NCBI GenBank assembly: GCA_025363715.1
Contig: JANYLR010000051.1
Coordinates: forward strand, 1 to 46,829
Direction: 5' to 3'
Source of the DNA: Holophagaceae bacterium
GTDB taxonomy: Bacteria > Acidobacteriota > Holophagae > Holophagales > Holophagaceae
Length of the DNA stretch: 46,829 nt
The notes below the pieces were generated by a model. The model was not told the DNA's origin and searched no databases. It saw nothing but the letters and a program-made list of their open reading frames with translations. Positions 36,889 through 45,737 of the stretch are shown here, in pieces. How positions within the stretch are numbered: position 1 is the stretch's first letter; each line of letters starts with the position of its first letter. A program made the position numbers and the translations under genes.

Positions 36889-37326
36889 TCACTCTCCCTG
36901 GCTGGCCAGCTGGGCCTTGGCCTGGCGCTTGCCCATCCCTCGGAGGGCCGCGATGGCGGCCAGCTGCTGCTGCCGGGGCCGTGACTTCCCGGCCTCCCAG
37001 TTGTAGACAGTCTGTGCCGACACACCCACGAGAAGCCCCATGTCCGCGGCGGTCAAACCCAGCTTCTGCCTCTGGGCGGCAAACCTCTTGGCACTGTAAC
37101 GAAGGCGGGTGGTTTCTCCGCCCACCGCCTCGGCCGCCCCTTTTCCGGAGCCCTTCTTTTCAAGCCGGCCCTGCTGCTTTTCAAGCGCAGCCATGCGCCG
37201 CTTCAGCCCTGCGATATCAGATCGGTACTGCGCCGACGCTTTCTTGAGTCCCTCGACCTCCTTCCGCACTTCCTTCTTCGCGAGGCGGAGAATCTCATCC
37301 TTCAGGACGGAGGCAATATTCGGCAT
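36889..37326 (-). CDS. Coiled-coil protein with C-terminal XRE-type helix-turn-helix
   Basis: The protein has 145 residues; AGGAG stands 7 nt before its ATG. Residues ~8-60 form a charged coiled coil (LKDEILRLAKKEVRKEVEGL, then KRRMAALEKQQGRLEKK), so it should be at least a dimer. Residues ~85-135 are a Cro/CI-like HTH (RQKLGLTAADMGLLVGVSAQ, then TVYNWEAGKSRPRQ). The likely job is a small DNA-binding regulator. Its divergent neighbour is the GH19 gene, which it may control. Confidence 0.8.
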   Translation of the reverse strand: MPNIASVLKDEILRLAKKEVRKEVEGLKKASAQYRSDIAGLKRRMAALEKQQGRLEKKGSGKGAAEAVGGETTRLRYSAKRFAAQRQKLGLTAADMGLLVGVSAQTVYNWEAGKSRPRQQQLAAIAALRGMGKRQAKAQLASQGE

Positions 37327-37400
37327 TTGGGTTCTCCTGGGGAGGGGCTCGTCAACTCATGCCCCCCGTTTCCATAGTAGGACAAGAGTTTATCGCTGCG

Positions 37401-37416
37401 CCCCCCCCCCGGGGGG
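37401..37416. repeat. Homopolymer tract C10G6
   Basis: Ten C followed by six G in the 178-bp space between the divergent HTH and GH19 genes. Such a run is prone to slippage and can fold on itself. It lies about 75 bp before the HTH start and 90 bp before the GH19 start. No convincing promoter was identified in the rest of the gap. Confidence 0.8.
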
Positions 37417-37504
37417 CATTCGACCAACTTGCAAAAATTTCCAAGAAGTTTCATGCTCTCGCCTAGCAACAATGCCGTTTTTTCCTAATCGTACGGGAGG
37501 CAAT

Positions 37505-38149
37505 ATGGCTGCACTAACCAAGGAAACGCTCGGCAAAATCCTGACCCGCTGCCAGGACCCCGGCGGCTGGGTGGATATCCTCAACCCCCTGCTCGCCGCC
37601 CAGGGCCTGGACGAACCCCGTCGCCTGGCCGCCTTCCTGGCCCAGGTGGGCCATGAGTCCTCCCAGTTCAACCGGCTGGAAGAGAACCTCAACTACAGTG
37701 CCGAGGGCCTGCAGCGCACCTGGCCCAAACGCTTCCCCACGGCGGAGGTTGCCACGGCCTACGCGGGCAATCGCGAGAAGATCGCCAACCGGTCCTATGC
37801 GGGCCGCCTGGGCAACGGTGATGAGACCAGCGGGGATGGCTGGCGGTACCGGGGTCGGGGCCTTATCCAGCTCACGGGCAAGGCCAACTATGAACAGGCG
37901 GACCGGAGCCTGAACCGGGGCCTCGTGGCCACTCCGGACATCCTCGCCAATGACCGGGTCTTGGCGGTCCAGGCGGCCCTGTGGTTCTGGGACAGCCGGG
38001 GCCTGAGCGCCCTGGCGGACGCCCACCCCGGCGAGGACGAGACCGCGGATTTTCTTCAGATCACCAAGGTGATCAACGGCAAGGATCTGGGCCAGCCCGA
38101 GCGGCTCAGCCTGTGGGCCAATGCCAAGGCGGTCCTGGGCGTGGACTAG
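37505..38149 (+). CDS. GH19-type lysozyme/chitinase (endolysin-like)
   Basis: The protein has 214 residues. GGGAGG stands 4 nt before the ATG at 37505, preferred over a possible earlier ATG. The catalytic region reads FLAQVGHESSQFNRLEENLN, with Glu51 as the likely acid and Glu60 as the second candidate. It is followed by GWRYRGRGLIQLTGKANYEQ, the hallmark of GH19. It has no signal peptide, like phage endolysins, which are released by holins. Its substrate is probably peptidoglycan rather than chitin. Its stop shares the bases CTAG with the convergent Omp85 gene. Confidence 0.85.
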   Translation: MAALTKETLGKILTRCQDPGGWVDILNPLLAAQGLDEPRRLAAFLAQVGHESSQFNRLEENLNYSAEGLQRTWPKRFPTAEVATAYAGNREKIANRSYAGRLGNGDETSGDGWRYRGRGLIQLTGKANYEQADRSLNRGLVATPDILANDRVLAVQAALWFWDSRGLSALADAHPGEDETADFLQITKVINGKDLGQPERLSLWANAKAVLGVD

Positions 38150-41100
38150 AACTGAAACCCCGCCGAAATGAGCAGGCTCTTGAGTTGGGTATCCTGCTCG
38201 TCGGCGCTGCGGGGGCGGCCCAGGATGCGCTTCCAGTCCGTGGCGTACTCGAGCTTGAGGGGGAAGCCCAGCTTGAAGATCAGCCCGATTCCGGGCGTGA
38301 TGCGCAGAGCCGGGAAGATGGGGAAAATCCGTATGGTGTCGGGAAGGCCATCAGTTGGGGTCTTTTTATCCGGATTGGGAACCGTTCTGGCGAGCAGGCT
38401 GCGGTAGACCTGGCCGGCATCCACGAACACTTCGCCCCAGATGCTCTGCATGCCGAACAGCGGAAACCGGTACTCCAGATTCGCCACGACCAGCCCCTGG
38501 CCACCCAGGGGAATGATCAAGGGCAGCAGATTACCTTTGCCATCGGTCCGGGCCACTTCGCCCAACATATCCGGCTCCACGCCGCGCACGGTGAAGGACC
38601 CGCCGCCGAAGAAGCGCTCGGAGAGGGGCAGGTCCTGGGCGGAGCTGGCCGTGGGGTTCGCCAGGCCGAGCCGGAGGCTGGCCATCACCACGCCATTCTC
38701 GGCGTGGAAGCCCATGGCCCAGTTCCACTGCTGCCGCAAATCCAGCTTCACGAAGCTGCTGTTGATGGAGGTGCCGAACAGCTGGTTCGCCAGCTCCAGC
38801 CGCCCCATGAAGTAGGCGCCCTGGGTGGGGTCGTAGGGCCGGTCCCGCCGGTCCACGGTCACCTGCAGATAGGGGGCGGAGATGATGCTCCGGGAGGGGG
38901 TGCGGGCCAGCAGGAAGAGGTTTTGGTCGGAGATCAGCGGCAGGCCCTTGCTGTCGGTATTGGCAGCCACCTCCACCCGCTCATAGCGATAGCCGAACTG
39001 CACCACCTGCGTGGGGCCGATCTTCCATTCCAGGCTCGGGATGAAACGGCGACGGCGGGCGAAGAAGGCCGCCTGGGCTTCCTGGATGTAGGCGCCTTCC
39101 ACGTGCAAACGGGTGCGCTGGGCCAGCCATGAGTCCAGGGCGCCGGGTAGGAACCAGGGATCCGTATAGCCCACGCTGGTGCTGTCCACGGAGCGCTTGA
39201 CCCCCCCAGTGGGGAAGGCCCGGCGCAGGGCGGGACTGTCGAGGGACTGGTCCCCGGCCCGGACGCCGAAATCCAGGACCCGCCCCATCCCGCCGAGATT
39301 CAACCGCTGGGCGTTCAGTCCGAAGTGGTAACCCTGGGTATTGTCATAGCCGAAGGATTCCGAAAACACCCAGGGGCTCCGCTCCTGGAGGCGCAGGGCC
39401 AGATCGCCCCGCTGCCAGGGCTCCGCGTGCTGCCCTGGAAGATCGCTCAGGGTGAGCAGGTCGACGCGCTGGAAGGCGCCCAGTCCCCCGAGCTGGATCT
39501 GCCCCTCGTCGAGCCTGGCTGGGTCCAGGGGCGCCCCCAGCGGCAATTCCATTTCCCGCAGCACGGCCTGGGCCCGGGTCCGGTCGCTGCCCTGGACCAC
39601 CATCCGGCGCGCCTGATCCAGAGGCTGGGCAGGAACCTGGATGCGGACGATGGGCTGGGCGCCATCCTCCTCGAAGGCGAGCTTCACCTGAGGGTTCGCC
39701 GCTCCAACGGAGGATAGGCGCTGGCGCAGGTCCGCCACCACCAGGGCCAGATCATTCCGGACCAGCGGCAGGGACGGCTTGAAGCTGAGTCTGACCCCCT
39801 GAGGCGTGGGTTCCATCGCACCTTCGAACCCACGGATGTGACGCCGGTCCGTGCGGTAGCGGTTGGTACCGGCCACGGGCGCGGTCCGGTCGGTGAAGGC
39901 CAGCAGGAGGCTCTTCGATAGCATGGCCCGCGGGAAGCCGGGGTCGGAAGGAAGTTCGAGAATCAGCGCGTCGATGAACCGACGCTGGCCCTCCTTGATG
40001 AGGAGCCGCACTTCGACCGAACCATCCGCCCCGGTATCCACGCGGCGGCGGATCCGCACCTCGGGAAAACCCCGCTGCAGGTAGAATGCCGTGACCCGTT
40101 CTTCCAGGGCCTTGACGGCCTCGGTCTTGGCGTGGGGAGGCAAGAACAGAAACCGCTTGGGCAGGGCCACTTCCTTCTGCAGTTCCTCCTCGGTCAATTC
40201 GCGATTGCCCTCAAAGTGGATCCTGCCGAGGGTGCGCCGGGGGCCATGGTCCACGAAGTAGGTGATGACCACCGCTTCAGGCCTCTCCGCCGTTCCCGCG
40301 GTGACCACCCGTTCGTAGCGGACCTTCGCTTCCGGGTAGCCCTGATTGCGGAAATGGGTCGTGATGCGCCCGGCCCCTTCTTCCAGCAGGCTCGGTGAAT
40401 AGCGCTCGGCCCTGGCCAGGGGGACGAACTCCGCCAGCCGCGGCTGGCCCCAAAGGATCTTCAGAGGATTCAGTCCCTGTGCGCGGAGCGTCACCTTGGG
40501 GCCTGGATGGATGCTGAGTTTCATCACATCGGGTTCACTGGTGGACTCCAGGCTGACGGATCCCTCCAGCCGGTGGTCCTTCACGAGCCTTTGCCGGCAG
40601 CGCCGCTGGGCGTCCCGCACCATCGAGGGGGTCCATATGGATTTGCCAGGCTGGAGGCCGGCGATCTTGAGCAGGCTTTCCCGTGTATAGGGCGCGGGAT
40701 CTCCTTCCAGGCGGATCTCCCGGATCAGGGAAGGCGCGCCCAGAGCCAGCACCAGCTGGAGGCTCCGGCCATCCTGCTCTAGCATCAGGTTGACCTTGGC
40801 GGCCTGGTACCCGGCTTCCCTCAGCCGACCTTCCACCATGCGGTCCAGCACGGCCCGGCGCTGGGGACCCAGCCGCAGACCCTTGCGGAGCTCCGGCAGC
40901 AGGGACTTCCGCAGGGAGGGCGGGATCGCATCGCCTTCCCAGCGCCAGCTTTCCAAAGGCTTGAGGGGGACCAGCCGCAGTTCCGCCGAACCATCCTCGC
41001 GGAGGCTGCCCTCCACGGAGAGAAAGCGGTCCACCAGACGCACGGCCGCCAGGGCCTGCTGGAAACCCGCACCCGTCACCGTTTGGGCGGCCGTCAACCC

Positions 41101-41244
41101 CAGTGCCGCCGCTGCGAAGCGGCGATCATCCTCATCTCCACCTTCGATCCGGATGGAGGTCAGCACCCGCGCGGCGTCGACTTCCTGGGCGCCGGCCGGG
41201 GCCAGCGCCAGGAGGCCGATGCCCAGGACGGCGCGAAGGCGCAA
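38146..41244 (-). CDS. Omp85/BamA-superfamily outer-membrane protein
   Basis: The protein has 1032 residues, longer than BamA (~800). The start is TTG at 41242-41244, giving the signal MRLRAVLGIGLLALAPAGAQ. No ATG or GTG gives as good a signal. The N-terminal ~600 residues contain several POTRA-like units (IREIRLEGDPAPYTRESLLK; LGRIHFEGNRELTEEELQKE; VRIRRRVDTGADGSVEVRL). The C-terminal ~400 residues form the barrel, with DRRDRPYDPTQGAYF, GGGSFTVRGVEPD (the conserved RG motif of the lid loop) and the final LISAGFQF. It may insert or export proteins or lipids. It is transcribed 4 nt after the STAS gene. No BamA partner genes are nearby, so a TamA-like or specialised role is likelier than BamA. 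Confidence 0.85.
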   Translation of the reverse strand: MRLRAVLGIGLLALAPAGAQEVDAARVLTSIRIEGGDEDDRRFAAAALGLTAAQTVTGAGFQQALAAVRLVDRFLSVEGSLREDGSAELRLVPLKPLESWRWEGDAIPPSLRKSLLPELRKGLRLGPQRRAVLDRMVEGRLREAGYQAAKVNLMLEQDGRSLQLVLALGAPSLIREIRLEGDPAPYTRESLLKIAGLQPGKSIWTPSMVRDAQRRCRQRLVKDHRLEGSVSLESTSEPDVMKLSIHPGPKVTLRAQGLNPLKILWGQPRLAEFVPLARAERYSPSLLEEGAGRITTHFRNQGYPEAKVRYERVVTAGTAERPEAVVITYFVDHGPRRTLGRIHFEGNRELTEEELQKEVALPKRFLFLPPHAKTEAVKALEERVTAFYLQRGFPEVRIRRRVDTGADGSVEVRLLIKEGQRRFIDALILELPSDPGFPRAMLSKSLLLAFTDRTAPVAGTNRYRTDRRHIRGFEGAMEPTPQGVRLSFKPSLPLVRNDLALVVADLRQRLSSVGAANPQVKLAFEEDGAQPIVRIQVPAQPLDQARRMVVQGSDRTRAQAVLREMELPLGAPLDPARLDEGQIQLGGLGAFQRVDLLTLSDLPGQHAEPWQRGDLALRLQERSPWVFSESFGYDNTQGYHFGLNAQRLNLGGMGRVLDFGVRAGDQSLDSPALRRAFPTGGVKRSVDSTSVGYTDPWFLPGALDSWLAQRTRLHVEGAYIQEAQAAFFARRRRFIPSLEWKIGPTQVVQFGYRYERVEVAANTDSKGLPLISDQNLFLLARTPSRSIISAPYLQVTVDRRDRPYDPTQGAYFMGRLELANQLFGTSINSSFVKLDLRQQWNWAMGFHAENGVVMASLRLGLANPTASSAQDLPLSERFFGGGSFTVRGVEPDMLGEVARTDGKGNLLPLIIPLGGQGLVVANLEYRFPLFGMQSIWGEVFVDAGQVYRSLLARTVPNPDKKTPTDGLPDTIRIFPIFPALRITPGIGLIFKLGFPLKLEYATDWKRILGRPRSADEQDTQLKSLLISAGFQF

Positions 41245-41248
41245 CTGC

Positions 41249-41584
41249 CTAGAAACCCGCGAGGGCTTCTTCCTCGGTGTCCTTCACTTCGAAGACGGAG
41301 TGGAGGCTCGTCATCTTGATGAGGCTGAAAATCTTGCCGCTCATGCCACAAATGCGCAGCTCCCCGCCCTTGCCCTTGATGGAGGTGTAGCAGCCCACCA
41401 GCTCGCCCACGCCAGAAGAATCCAGGTAGCTCACCTTGCTGAAGTTGATGACGATCTTCCGATCTCCGTTGGAGAGCGAGGTCCGGACCGCCTCACCCAG
41501 CTCCTGGTCGCCATCTCCAAGGGTGATTTTCCCTTCGGGGTAGAGGATCAGCACATCGTTGTGCTTGCGTGTGTTCAGGTTCAT
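41249..41584 (-). CDS. STAS-domain anti-sigma factor antagonist
   Basis: The protein has 111 residues from the ATG at 41582-41584, preceded by a GAGGG site. The STAS core is VLILYPEGKITLGDGDQELG, IVINFSKVSYLDSSGVGELV and ELRICGMSGKIFSLIKMTSL. Ser57 in DSSGVG is the expected phosphorylation site of the SpoIIAA/RsbV type. It would bind an anti-sigma kinase and release a sigma factor or other partner. That kinase is not in the window. Downstream, 4 nt away, is the Omp85 gene. Confidence 0.9.
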   Translation of the reverse strand: MNLNTRKHNDVLILYPEGKITLGDGDQELGEAVRTSLSNGDRKIVINFSKVSYLDSSGVGELVGCYTSIKGKGGELRICGMSGKIFSLIKMTSLHSVFEVKDTEEEALAGF

Positions 41585-41682
41585 GGGTCCCTCGGGATGA
41601 GCGGCCAGTGTAGCAAGGCTGTCAGGCGGGAAGGCAAGGGAGAGCATCTATGGAAACCGATACCGATGGGTGGCCGGGCGAA

Positions 41683-41698
41683 CGGCACGGGCTCTGCA
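41683..41698 (+). promoter_or_regulatory. σ54-type promoter of the flgB operon
   Basis: CGGCACGGGCTCTGCA matches TGGCACG-N4-TTGCA at 9 of 11 fixed positions. The invariant GG and GC are correctly spaced. The start of transcription would be near 41710, 38 nt before flgB. It points to control by a flagellar σ54 activator not encoded here. Confidence 0.7.
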
Positions 41699-41747
41699 TC
41701 AGTTCCCAGGCAGCCGGGTCCACCCGGCCCAATCTGCAGGGTGTTCC

Positions 41748-42167
41748 ATGTTCGATATCACCAAAGGCAACCAGATGATCCAGGCCATGGATCAGGGCCT
41801 ATCGCTGGCCTCCCGGCGCCAGACCCTCATCGCTTCGAACCTGGCCAACCTGGACACCCCGGGCTACCACACCCGGGATTTCAGCTTCGAAGGCGCCCTG
41901 AAGAACGCGCTTGCTAGGCAATTATCGCCTAACAATCTGATTACCACTCATCCCATGCACCTCCAGGGAAGCAGCGGCCTGTCTCTTCCTTCCAGCACGG
42001 ATTCCCTGCGACCCAACTCTGAGCGCAACGATGGCAATGACGTGAGCCTGGACCGGGAGAACATGCTGCTGGCCCGGACCCAGACCAACTACCAGACCGC
42101 CTCCACCTTCATGCAGGTTGAGCTCCGGAAGCTCTATGCCCTTATCAAGGAAGCGAGCGCGCACTGA
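41748..42167 (+). CDS. flgB: Flagellar rod protein FlgB
   Basis: The protein has 139 residues. It starts MFDITKGNQ behind AGGG. The rod signature SRRQTLIASNLANLDTPGYH with TRDF is present, as is the C-terminal helix LARTQTNYQTASTFMQVELR. FlgB forms the base of the proximal rod together with FlgC and FliE, which follow. The stop overlaps the flgC start (TGATG). Confidence 0.95.
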   Translation: MFDITKGNQMIQAMDQGLSLASRRQTLIASNLANLDTPGYHTRDFSFEGALKNALARQLSPNNLITTHPMHLQGSSGLSLPSSTDSLRPNSERNDGNDVSLDRENMLLARTQTNYQTASTFMQVELRKLYALIKEASAH

Positions 42168-42586
42168 TGAGCATCCACCAGATCCTCGATATCGCGAGCA
42201 CCGGCATGGCCGCCCAGCGGCTGCGGGTCCAGCTCATCGCCTCGAACGTCGCCAACAGCGAGACCACCCGGACCAAGGATGGCGGCCCCTACCGCCGGCG
42301 GGACGCCGTGTTCCAGGCCCAGGATCTGGGCTTCTCCGGCGCCCTGGCCAATGCCGGCGTTCGGGTGGCCGCCATCCAAACCAGCCAGGAGCCCTTCCTG
42401 ACCCGCTACGAGCCCAGCCATCCCGATGCCAACGCCGATGGCGTCGTGAGCTACCCCAACATCAACCCCGTGGAAGAGATGGTGAACCTCACCGAGGCCA
42501 GCCGGGCCTACGAGGCCAATATCGCCGTGGTCCGGGCCGCCAAGGCCATGGCCAGTTCCGCCCTGGACATCCTCCGCGTCCAGTAG
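42167..42586 (+). CDS. flgC: Flagellar rod protein FlgC
   Basis: The protein has 139 residues. N-terminal motif: ASTGMAAQRLRVQLIASNVA then NSETTRTKDGGPYRRR. C-terminal motif: GVVSYPNINPVEEMVNLTEA then SRAYEANIAVVRAAKAM. Both are typical of FlgC. It overlaps flgB by one base. An 85-bp gap without other features precedes fliE. Confidence 0.96.
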   Translation: MSIHQILDIASTGMAAQRLRVQLIASNVANSETTRTKDGGPYRRRDAVFQAQDLGFSGALANAGVRVAAIQTSQEPFLTRYEPSHPDANADGVVSYPNINPVEEMVNLTEASRAYEANIAVVRAAKAMASSALDILRVQ

Positions 42587-42671
42587 CGCCCAGGGACCTG
42601 TCGGAATTTCGACTTGCCCCATTTCCTTCCCAGACCGATCGTGTGACAAGCCTTTCCCCCGAGCCGACCCC

Positions 42672-42992
42672 ATGGACCCACTCCTGAACATCCCCTCGCT
42701 GCCCCCCCTCGGCCCCATGTCCGGAACCTCGAAAACCGGCCAGGGCGGCGGCGCTCCGGGCGCGGAGGGGGGGGTCGCCTTCGGCGATCTCCTCAAGCAG
42801 GCCCTCCAGGAAGTGAACCAGGCTTCGGCCCAGGCCGAGGATGAGGCACGGAACTTGATGACAGGAGAGGGTGCAGACATGCACACGGCCATGCTGGCTG
42901 TCCAGAAGGCCGATCTAAGCTTCCAGATGATGATGGCCGTTCGGTCGAAACTGATCGATGCCTACCGCGAGGTCATGCGCATGCAGATGTAG
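42672..42992 (+). CDS. fliE: Flagellar hook-basal body protein FliE
   Basis: The protein has 106 residues. The first ~35 are Pro/Gly-rich; the rest is helical. The end DMHTAMLAVQKADLSFQMMM then AVRSKLIDAYREVMRMQM is the FliE signature. FliE joins the MS-ring to the rod and is the first substrate exported. Confidence 0.95.
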   Translation: MDPLLNIPSLPPLGPMSGTSKTGQGGGAPGAEGGVAFGDLLKQALQEVNQASAQAEDEARNLMTGEGADMHTAMLAVQKADLSFQMMMAVRSKLIDAYREVMRMQM

Positions 42993-43041
42993 CGCAGGCC
43001 GAGCTTCCCGGCGCGGCCTCACCCCTGACTGAGGAACGCCT

Positions 43042-44730
43042 ATGGCCGGGGAAACGAACCTCGCAGAACAACTGACCAGCGCCTTCCGGGGCATGAGCGG
43101 CACCCAGCGTGTCATGGTGGTCGCCATTTCCCTGACAGTGCTTCTGGCCCTGGGGGGCCTGGGCATCTGGGCCGGCCAGGAGACCAAGGGCGTCCTGGCC
43201 TCCAACATCTCCTCCGCGGAGGCCAGCTCCATCGTCTCCCAGCTGGACAAGATGCAGGTGCCTTACGAGCTCAGCGGGGATCAGCGCACGATCCTCGTAC
43301 CCGAAAGCAAGGTGGGCTCCCTGCGCCTGAAGTTCGCCGGTGACGGCCTGCTATCGGGGGATAAGCTGGGCTTCGAGAAGCTTGAGAATGCCGGGCTTGG
43401 CACCACGGATTTCTCCCAGAAGGTGATCCACCGGCGGGCCATGGAAGCCACCCTGGCCAAGACCATCATGAGCCTGCAGCAGGTCGCCGAAGCCCAGGTC
43501 CACATCACCCCCGCCAGCGACAGCCCCTTCCTCACCGAAAAGGAGGACGCCAAGGCCAGCGTGCTGCTGAAGCTCCGGGGCAGCCGGATGCTCCCCGACG
43601 AGAACACCCAGGCGATCGTCAACCTGGTGGCCGCCAGCGTCGAAGGACTGAAGCCCGATCAGGTCGTCATCATCGATCAGTACAGCCGCATCCTGTCCCG
43701 CACCGGCCGCGACCCCATGGTGGGCGCCAGCGACTCCCAGAAAAAGGTGGCCCGCGAAGAGGAGGACCACCTGGTCCGCCGAGTCACGGAGCTGCTGGAG
43801 CCCGTGGTGGGCATCGGGAAGGTCCGGGCCACGGCCCACGTGGACCTGGACTTCGACAAGGTGAAGATCAACGAAGAGAAGTTCGATCCCCAGGGCCAGG
43901 TAGAGCGCAGCGTCCAGCAGAAGGACGAGAAAGTCCAAAAGCGCGACGCCGGCGCCGGCGTCCCGGGCACCGCCAGCAACGTGGCCCCCGCCACCGGTGG
44001 GGCCACCGCTAACATGACCGAAAGCTCGGACAAGAAGGAGACCACCACCAACTTTGAGATCAGCAAGACGGTGCGGGCCATCGACCAGGCCACCGGCTCC
44101 GTGAAGCGGGTGACCCTGGCGGTCATCGTCGACCACATGTCCGCCTGGGACAAGGATGCCAAGGGCGAGCCGGTCCAGAAGTTCACCGCCCGCAGCGCCG
44201 ACGAGCTGAAGAAGATCCGCGACCAGGTGTCCGCCGCCGTGGGCATCCAGCCCAAACGGGGCGACGAACTCACCGTCGAGAACATGGCCTTCGCCACCCT
44301 TCAGGTGAACCCCAAGGAAGAGGCCGACGCCAAGAAGCAGTTCTGGGTGGATCTCGGGCTAAAGGCCCTGCCCTACGTCGCCTGGGGCGTGGTGGGTTTC
44401 ATCGTCTTCTTCATGCTCTTCCTGCCCATGCTCAAGCGCATGTCTGCGGCCATCAACCGGCCCTCCCCCATGCGCGTCGCCAGCGCCGAGGGTGGCGAGG
44501 CGACCATGGCCGGTTCCAGCGGCGGTTCTACCCGTAAGCCGGTCCAGGTGAAGTCCATGTCCGAGATCGAGGCTGAGATCGAGGCGGAACTCAATGCCGA
44601 TGCGGCCTTCAGCGCCCCGGAAGCGAGGCGCCGCGAGCTCATCAAGAAGCGGCTGCAGGACAGCTCCCACGAGGATCCAGAAACCATGGCCTCGCTGGTA
44701 CGCTCGTGGCTGCTTGAGGAAGGACGGTAG
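43042..44730 (+). CDS. fliF: Flagellar MS-ring protein FliF
   Basis: The protein has 562 residues. The first membrane helix lies at about 24-46 (MVVAISLTVLLALGGLGIWA) and the second at about 443-463 (VAWGVVGFIVFFMLFLPML). Between them are ring-building motifs, including VPYELSGDQRTILVPESKVG, RLKFAGDGLLSGDKLGFEKL and LEPVVGIGKVRATAHVDLDF. The C-terminal tail SHEDPETMASLVRSWLLEEG is the FliG-binding segment. It lies 2 nt before fliG. Confidence 0.97.
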   Translation: MAGETNLAEQLTSAFRGMSGTQRVMVVAISLTVLLALGGLGIWAGQETKGVLASNISSAEASSIVSQLDKMQVPYELSGDQRTILVPESKVGSLRLKFAGDGLLSGDKLGFEKLENAGLGTTDFSQKVIHRRAMEATLAKTIMSLQQVAEAQVHITPASDSPFLTEKEDAKASVLLKLRGSRMLPDENTQAIVNLVAASVEGLKPDQVVIIDQYSRILSRTGRDPMVGASDSQKKVAREEEDHLVRRVTELLEPVVGIGKVRATAHVDLDFDKVKINEEKFDPQGQVERSVQQKDEKVQKRDAGAGVPGTASNVAPATGGATANMTESSDKKETTTNFEISKTVRAIDQATGSVKRVTLAVIVDHMSAWDKDAKGEPVQKFTARSADELKKIRDQVSAAVGIQPKRGDELTVENMAFATLQVNPKEEADAKKQFWVDLGLKALPYVAWGVVGFIVFFMLFLPMLKRMSAAINRPSPMRVASAEGGEATMAGSSGGSTRKPVQVKSMSEIEAEIEAELNADAAFSAPEARRRELIKKRLQDSSHEDPETMASLVRSWLLEEGR

Positions 44731-44732
44731 CC

Positions 44733-45737
44733 ATGGCCAAACTCACCGGCATGCAGAAGGCCGCCGTGCTCATGGTCACCCTCGGCGACGAGACCGCCTC
44801 GAACATCTTCAAGTACCTCGAAGAGGATGAAATCCAGACCATCTCCCGCGAGATCGCCATTACTAAGCATGTGCAGCCGGAAGTGGCGGAAGAGGTCATG
44901 GAGGAGTTCCACACCATGACCCAGGCCCGCAGCTACATCAGCCAGGGTGGCATCGAGTACGCCAAGAAGCTGCTCATCAAGTCCGTGGGCCCCGAAGTGG
45001 CGCGCAAGATCATCGACCGCCTCGTGAAGGCCCTGGAATCCAGCGCCGGGTTCACCAGCCTGGAGCGGGCCAACCCCCAGCAGCTCTCCAAGTTCATCCA
45101 GAACGAGCATCCCCAGACCATCGCCCTGATCCTGGCCCACCTGAATGCCTCCCAGGCGGCCGAATTGATCTCCAGCCTGCCGGAGGCTCTGCGCAGTGAC
45201 GTGGCCATGCGCATGGCCAGCCTGCAGGAGATCAGCCCGGAAGTGGTCCGGCGCATCAGCCTCATCCTCGAGCAGAAGCTGGAGGCCCTCGGATCCTTCG
45301 CCACGGAAGCCTACGGCGGCGTCCGGGCCGTGGCGGAACTCTTCAACCGCATGGACCGCAACACCGGCCGGGCCGTGCTCGAGAAGATCGAGACCGAGAA
45401 CCCCCAGCTGGCGGCCAGCATCCGCGATCTCATGTTCGTCTTCGACGACATCCTGCTCATCGACGACAACGGCATCACCGAGATCCTGAAGCGCGCGGAC
45501 AAGAAGGTGCTCACCATCGCCCTCAAGGGCACCAGCGAGGAGCTGCAGAACCAGTTCTTCCGCAACATGTCCAGCCGGGCCGTGGAGCTCATGAAGGAGG
45601 AAATGGAGTTCATGGGTCCCGTGAAGCTGAAGGACGTGGAGAAGTCCCAGCACGAGATCGTGGAGATCGTCCGCCAGCTCGAGGAGGAGGGCGTCATCAG
45701 CATCGGGGGCGGCGGAGGCGAAGACTATGTCACCTAG
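44733..45737 (+). CDS. fliG: Flagellar motor switch protein FliG
   Basis: The protein has 334 residues. N-terminal domain: LTGMQKAAVLMVTLGDETAS. The middle carries the EHPQTIALILAHL motif. In the C-terminal torque domain, LMFVFDDILLIDDNGITEIL with LKRADKKVLTIALKGTSEEL holds the charged residues that face the stator. It ends in a Gly-rich tail (SIGGGGGEDYVT). The last 11 bases overlap fliH. Confidence 0.97.
   Translation: MAKLTGMQKAAVLMVTLGDETASNIFKYLEEDEIQTISREIAITKHVQPEVAEEVMEEFHTMTQARSYISQGGIEYAKKLLIKSVGPEVARKIIDRLVKALESSAGFTSLERANPQQLSKFIQNEHPQTIALILAHLNASQAAELISSLPEALRSDVAMRMASLQEISPEVVRRISLILEQKLEALGSFATEAYGGVRAVAELFNRMDRNTGRAVLEKIETENPQLAASIRDLMFVFDDILLIDDNGITEILKRADKKVLTIALKGTSEELQNQFFRNMSSRAVELMKEEMEFMGPVKLKDVEKSQHEIVEIVRQLEEEGVISIGGGGGEDYVT

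Noticed and set aside
36623..38149. A complete integrative element or prophage
   Set aside because: No integrase, recombinase, capsid, portal or holin gene is present; only a repeat scar and two candidate genes.
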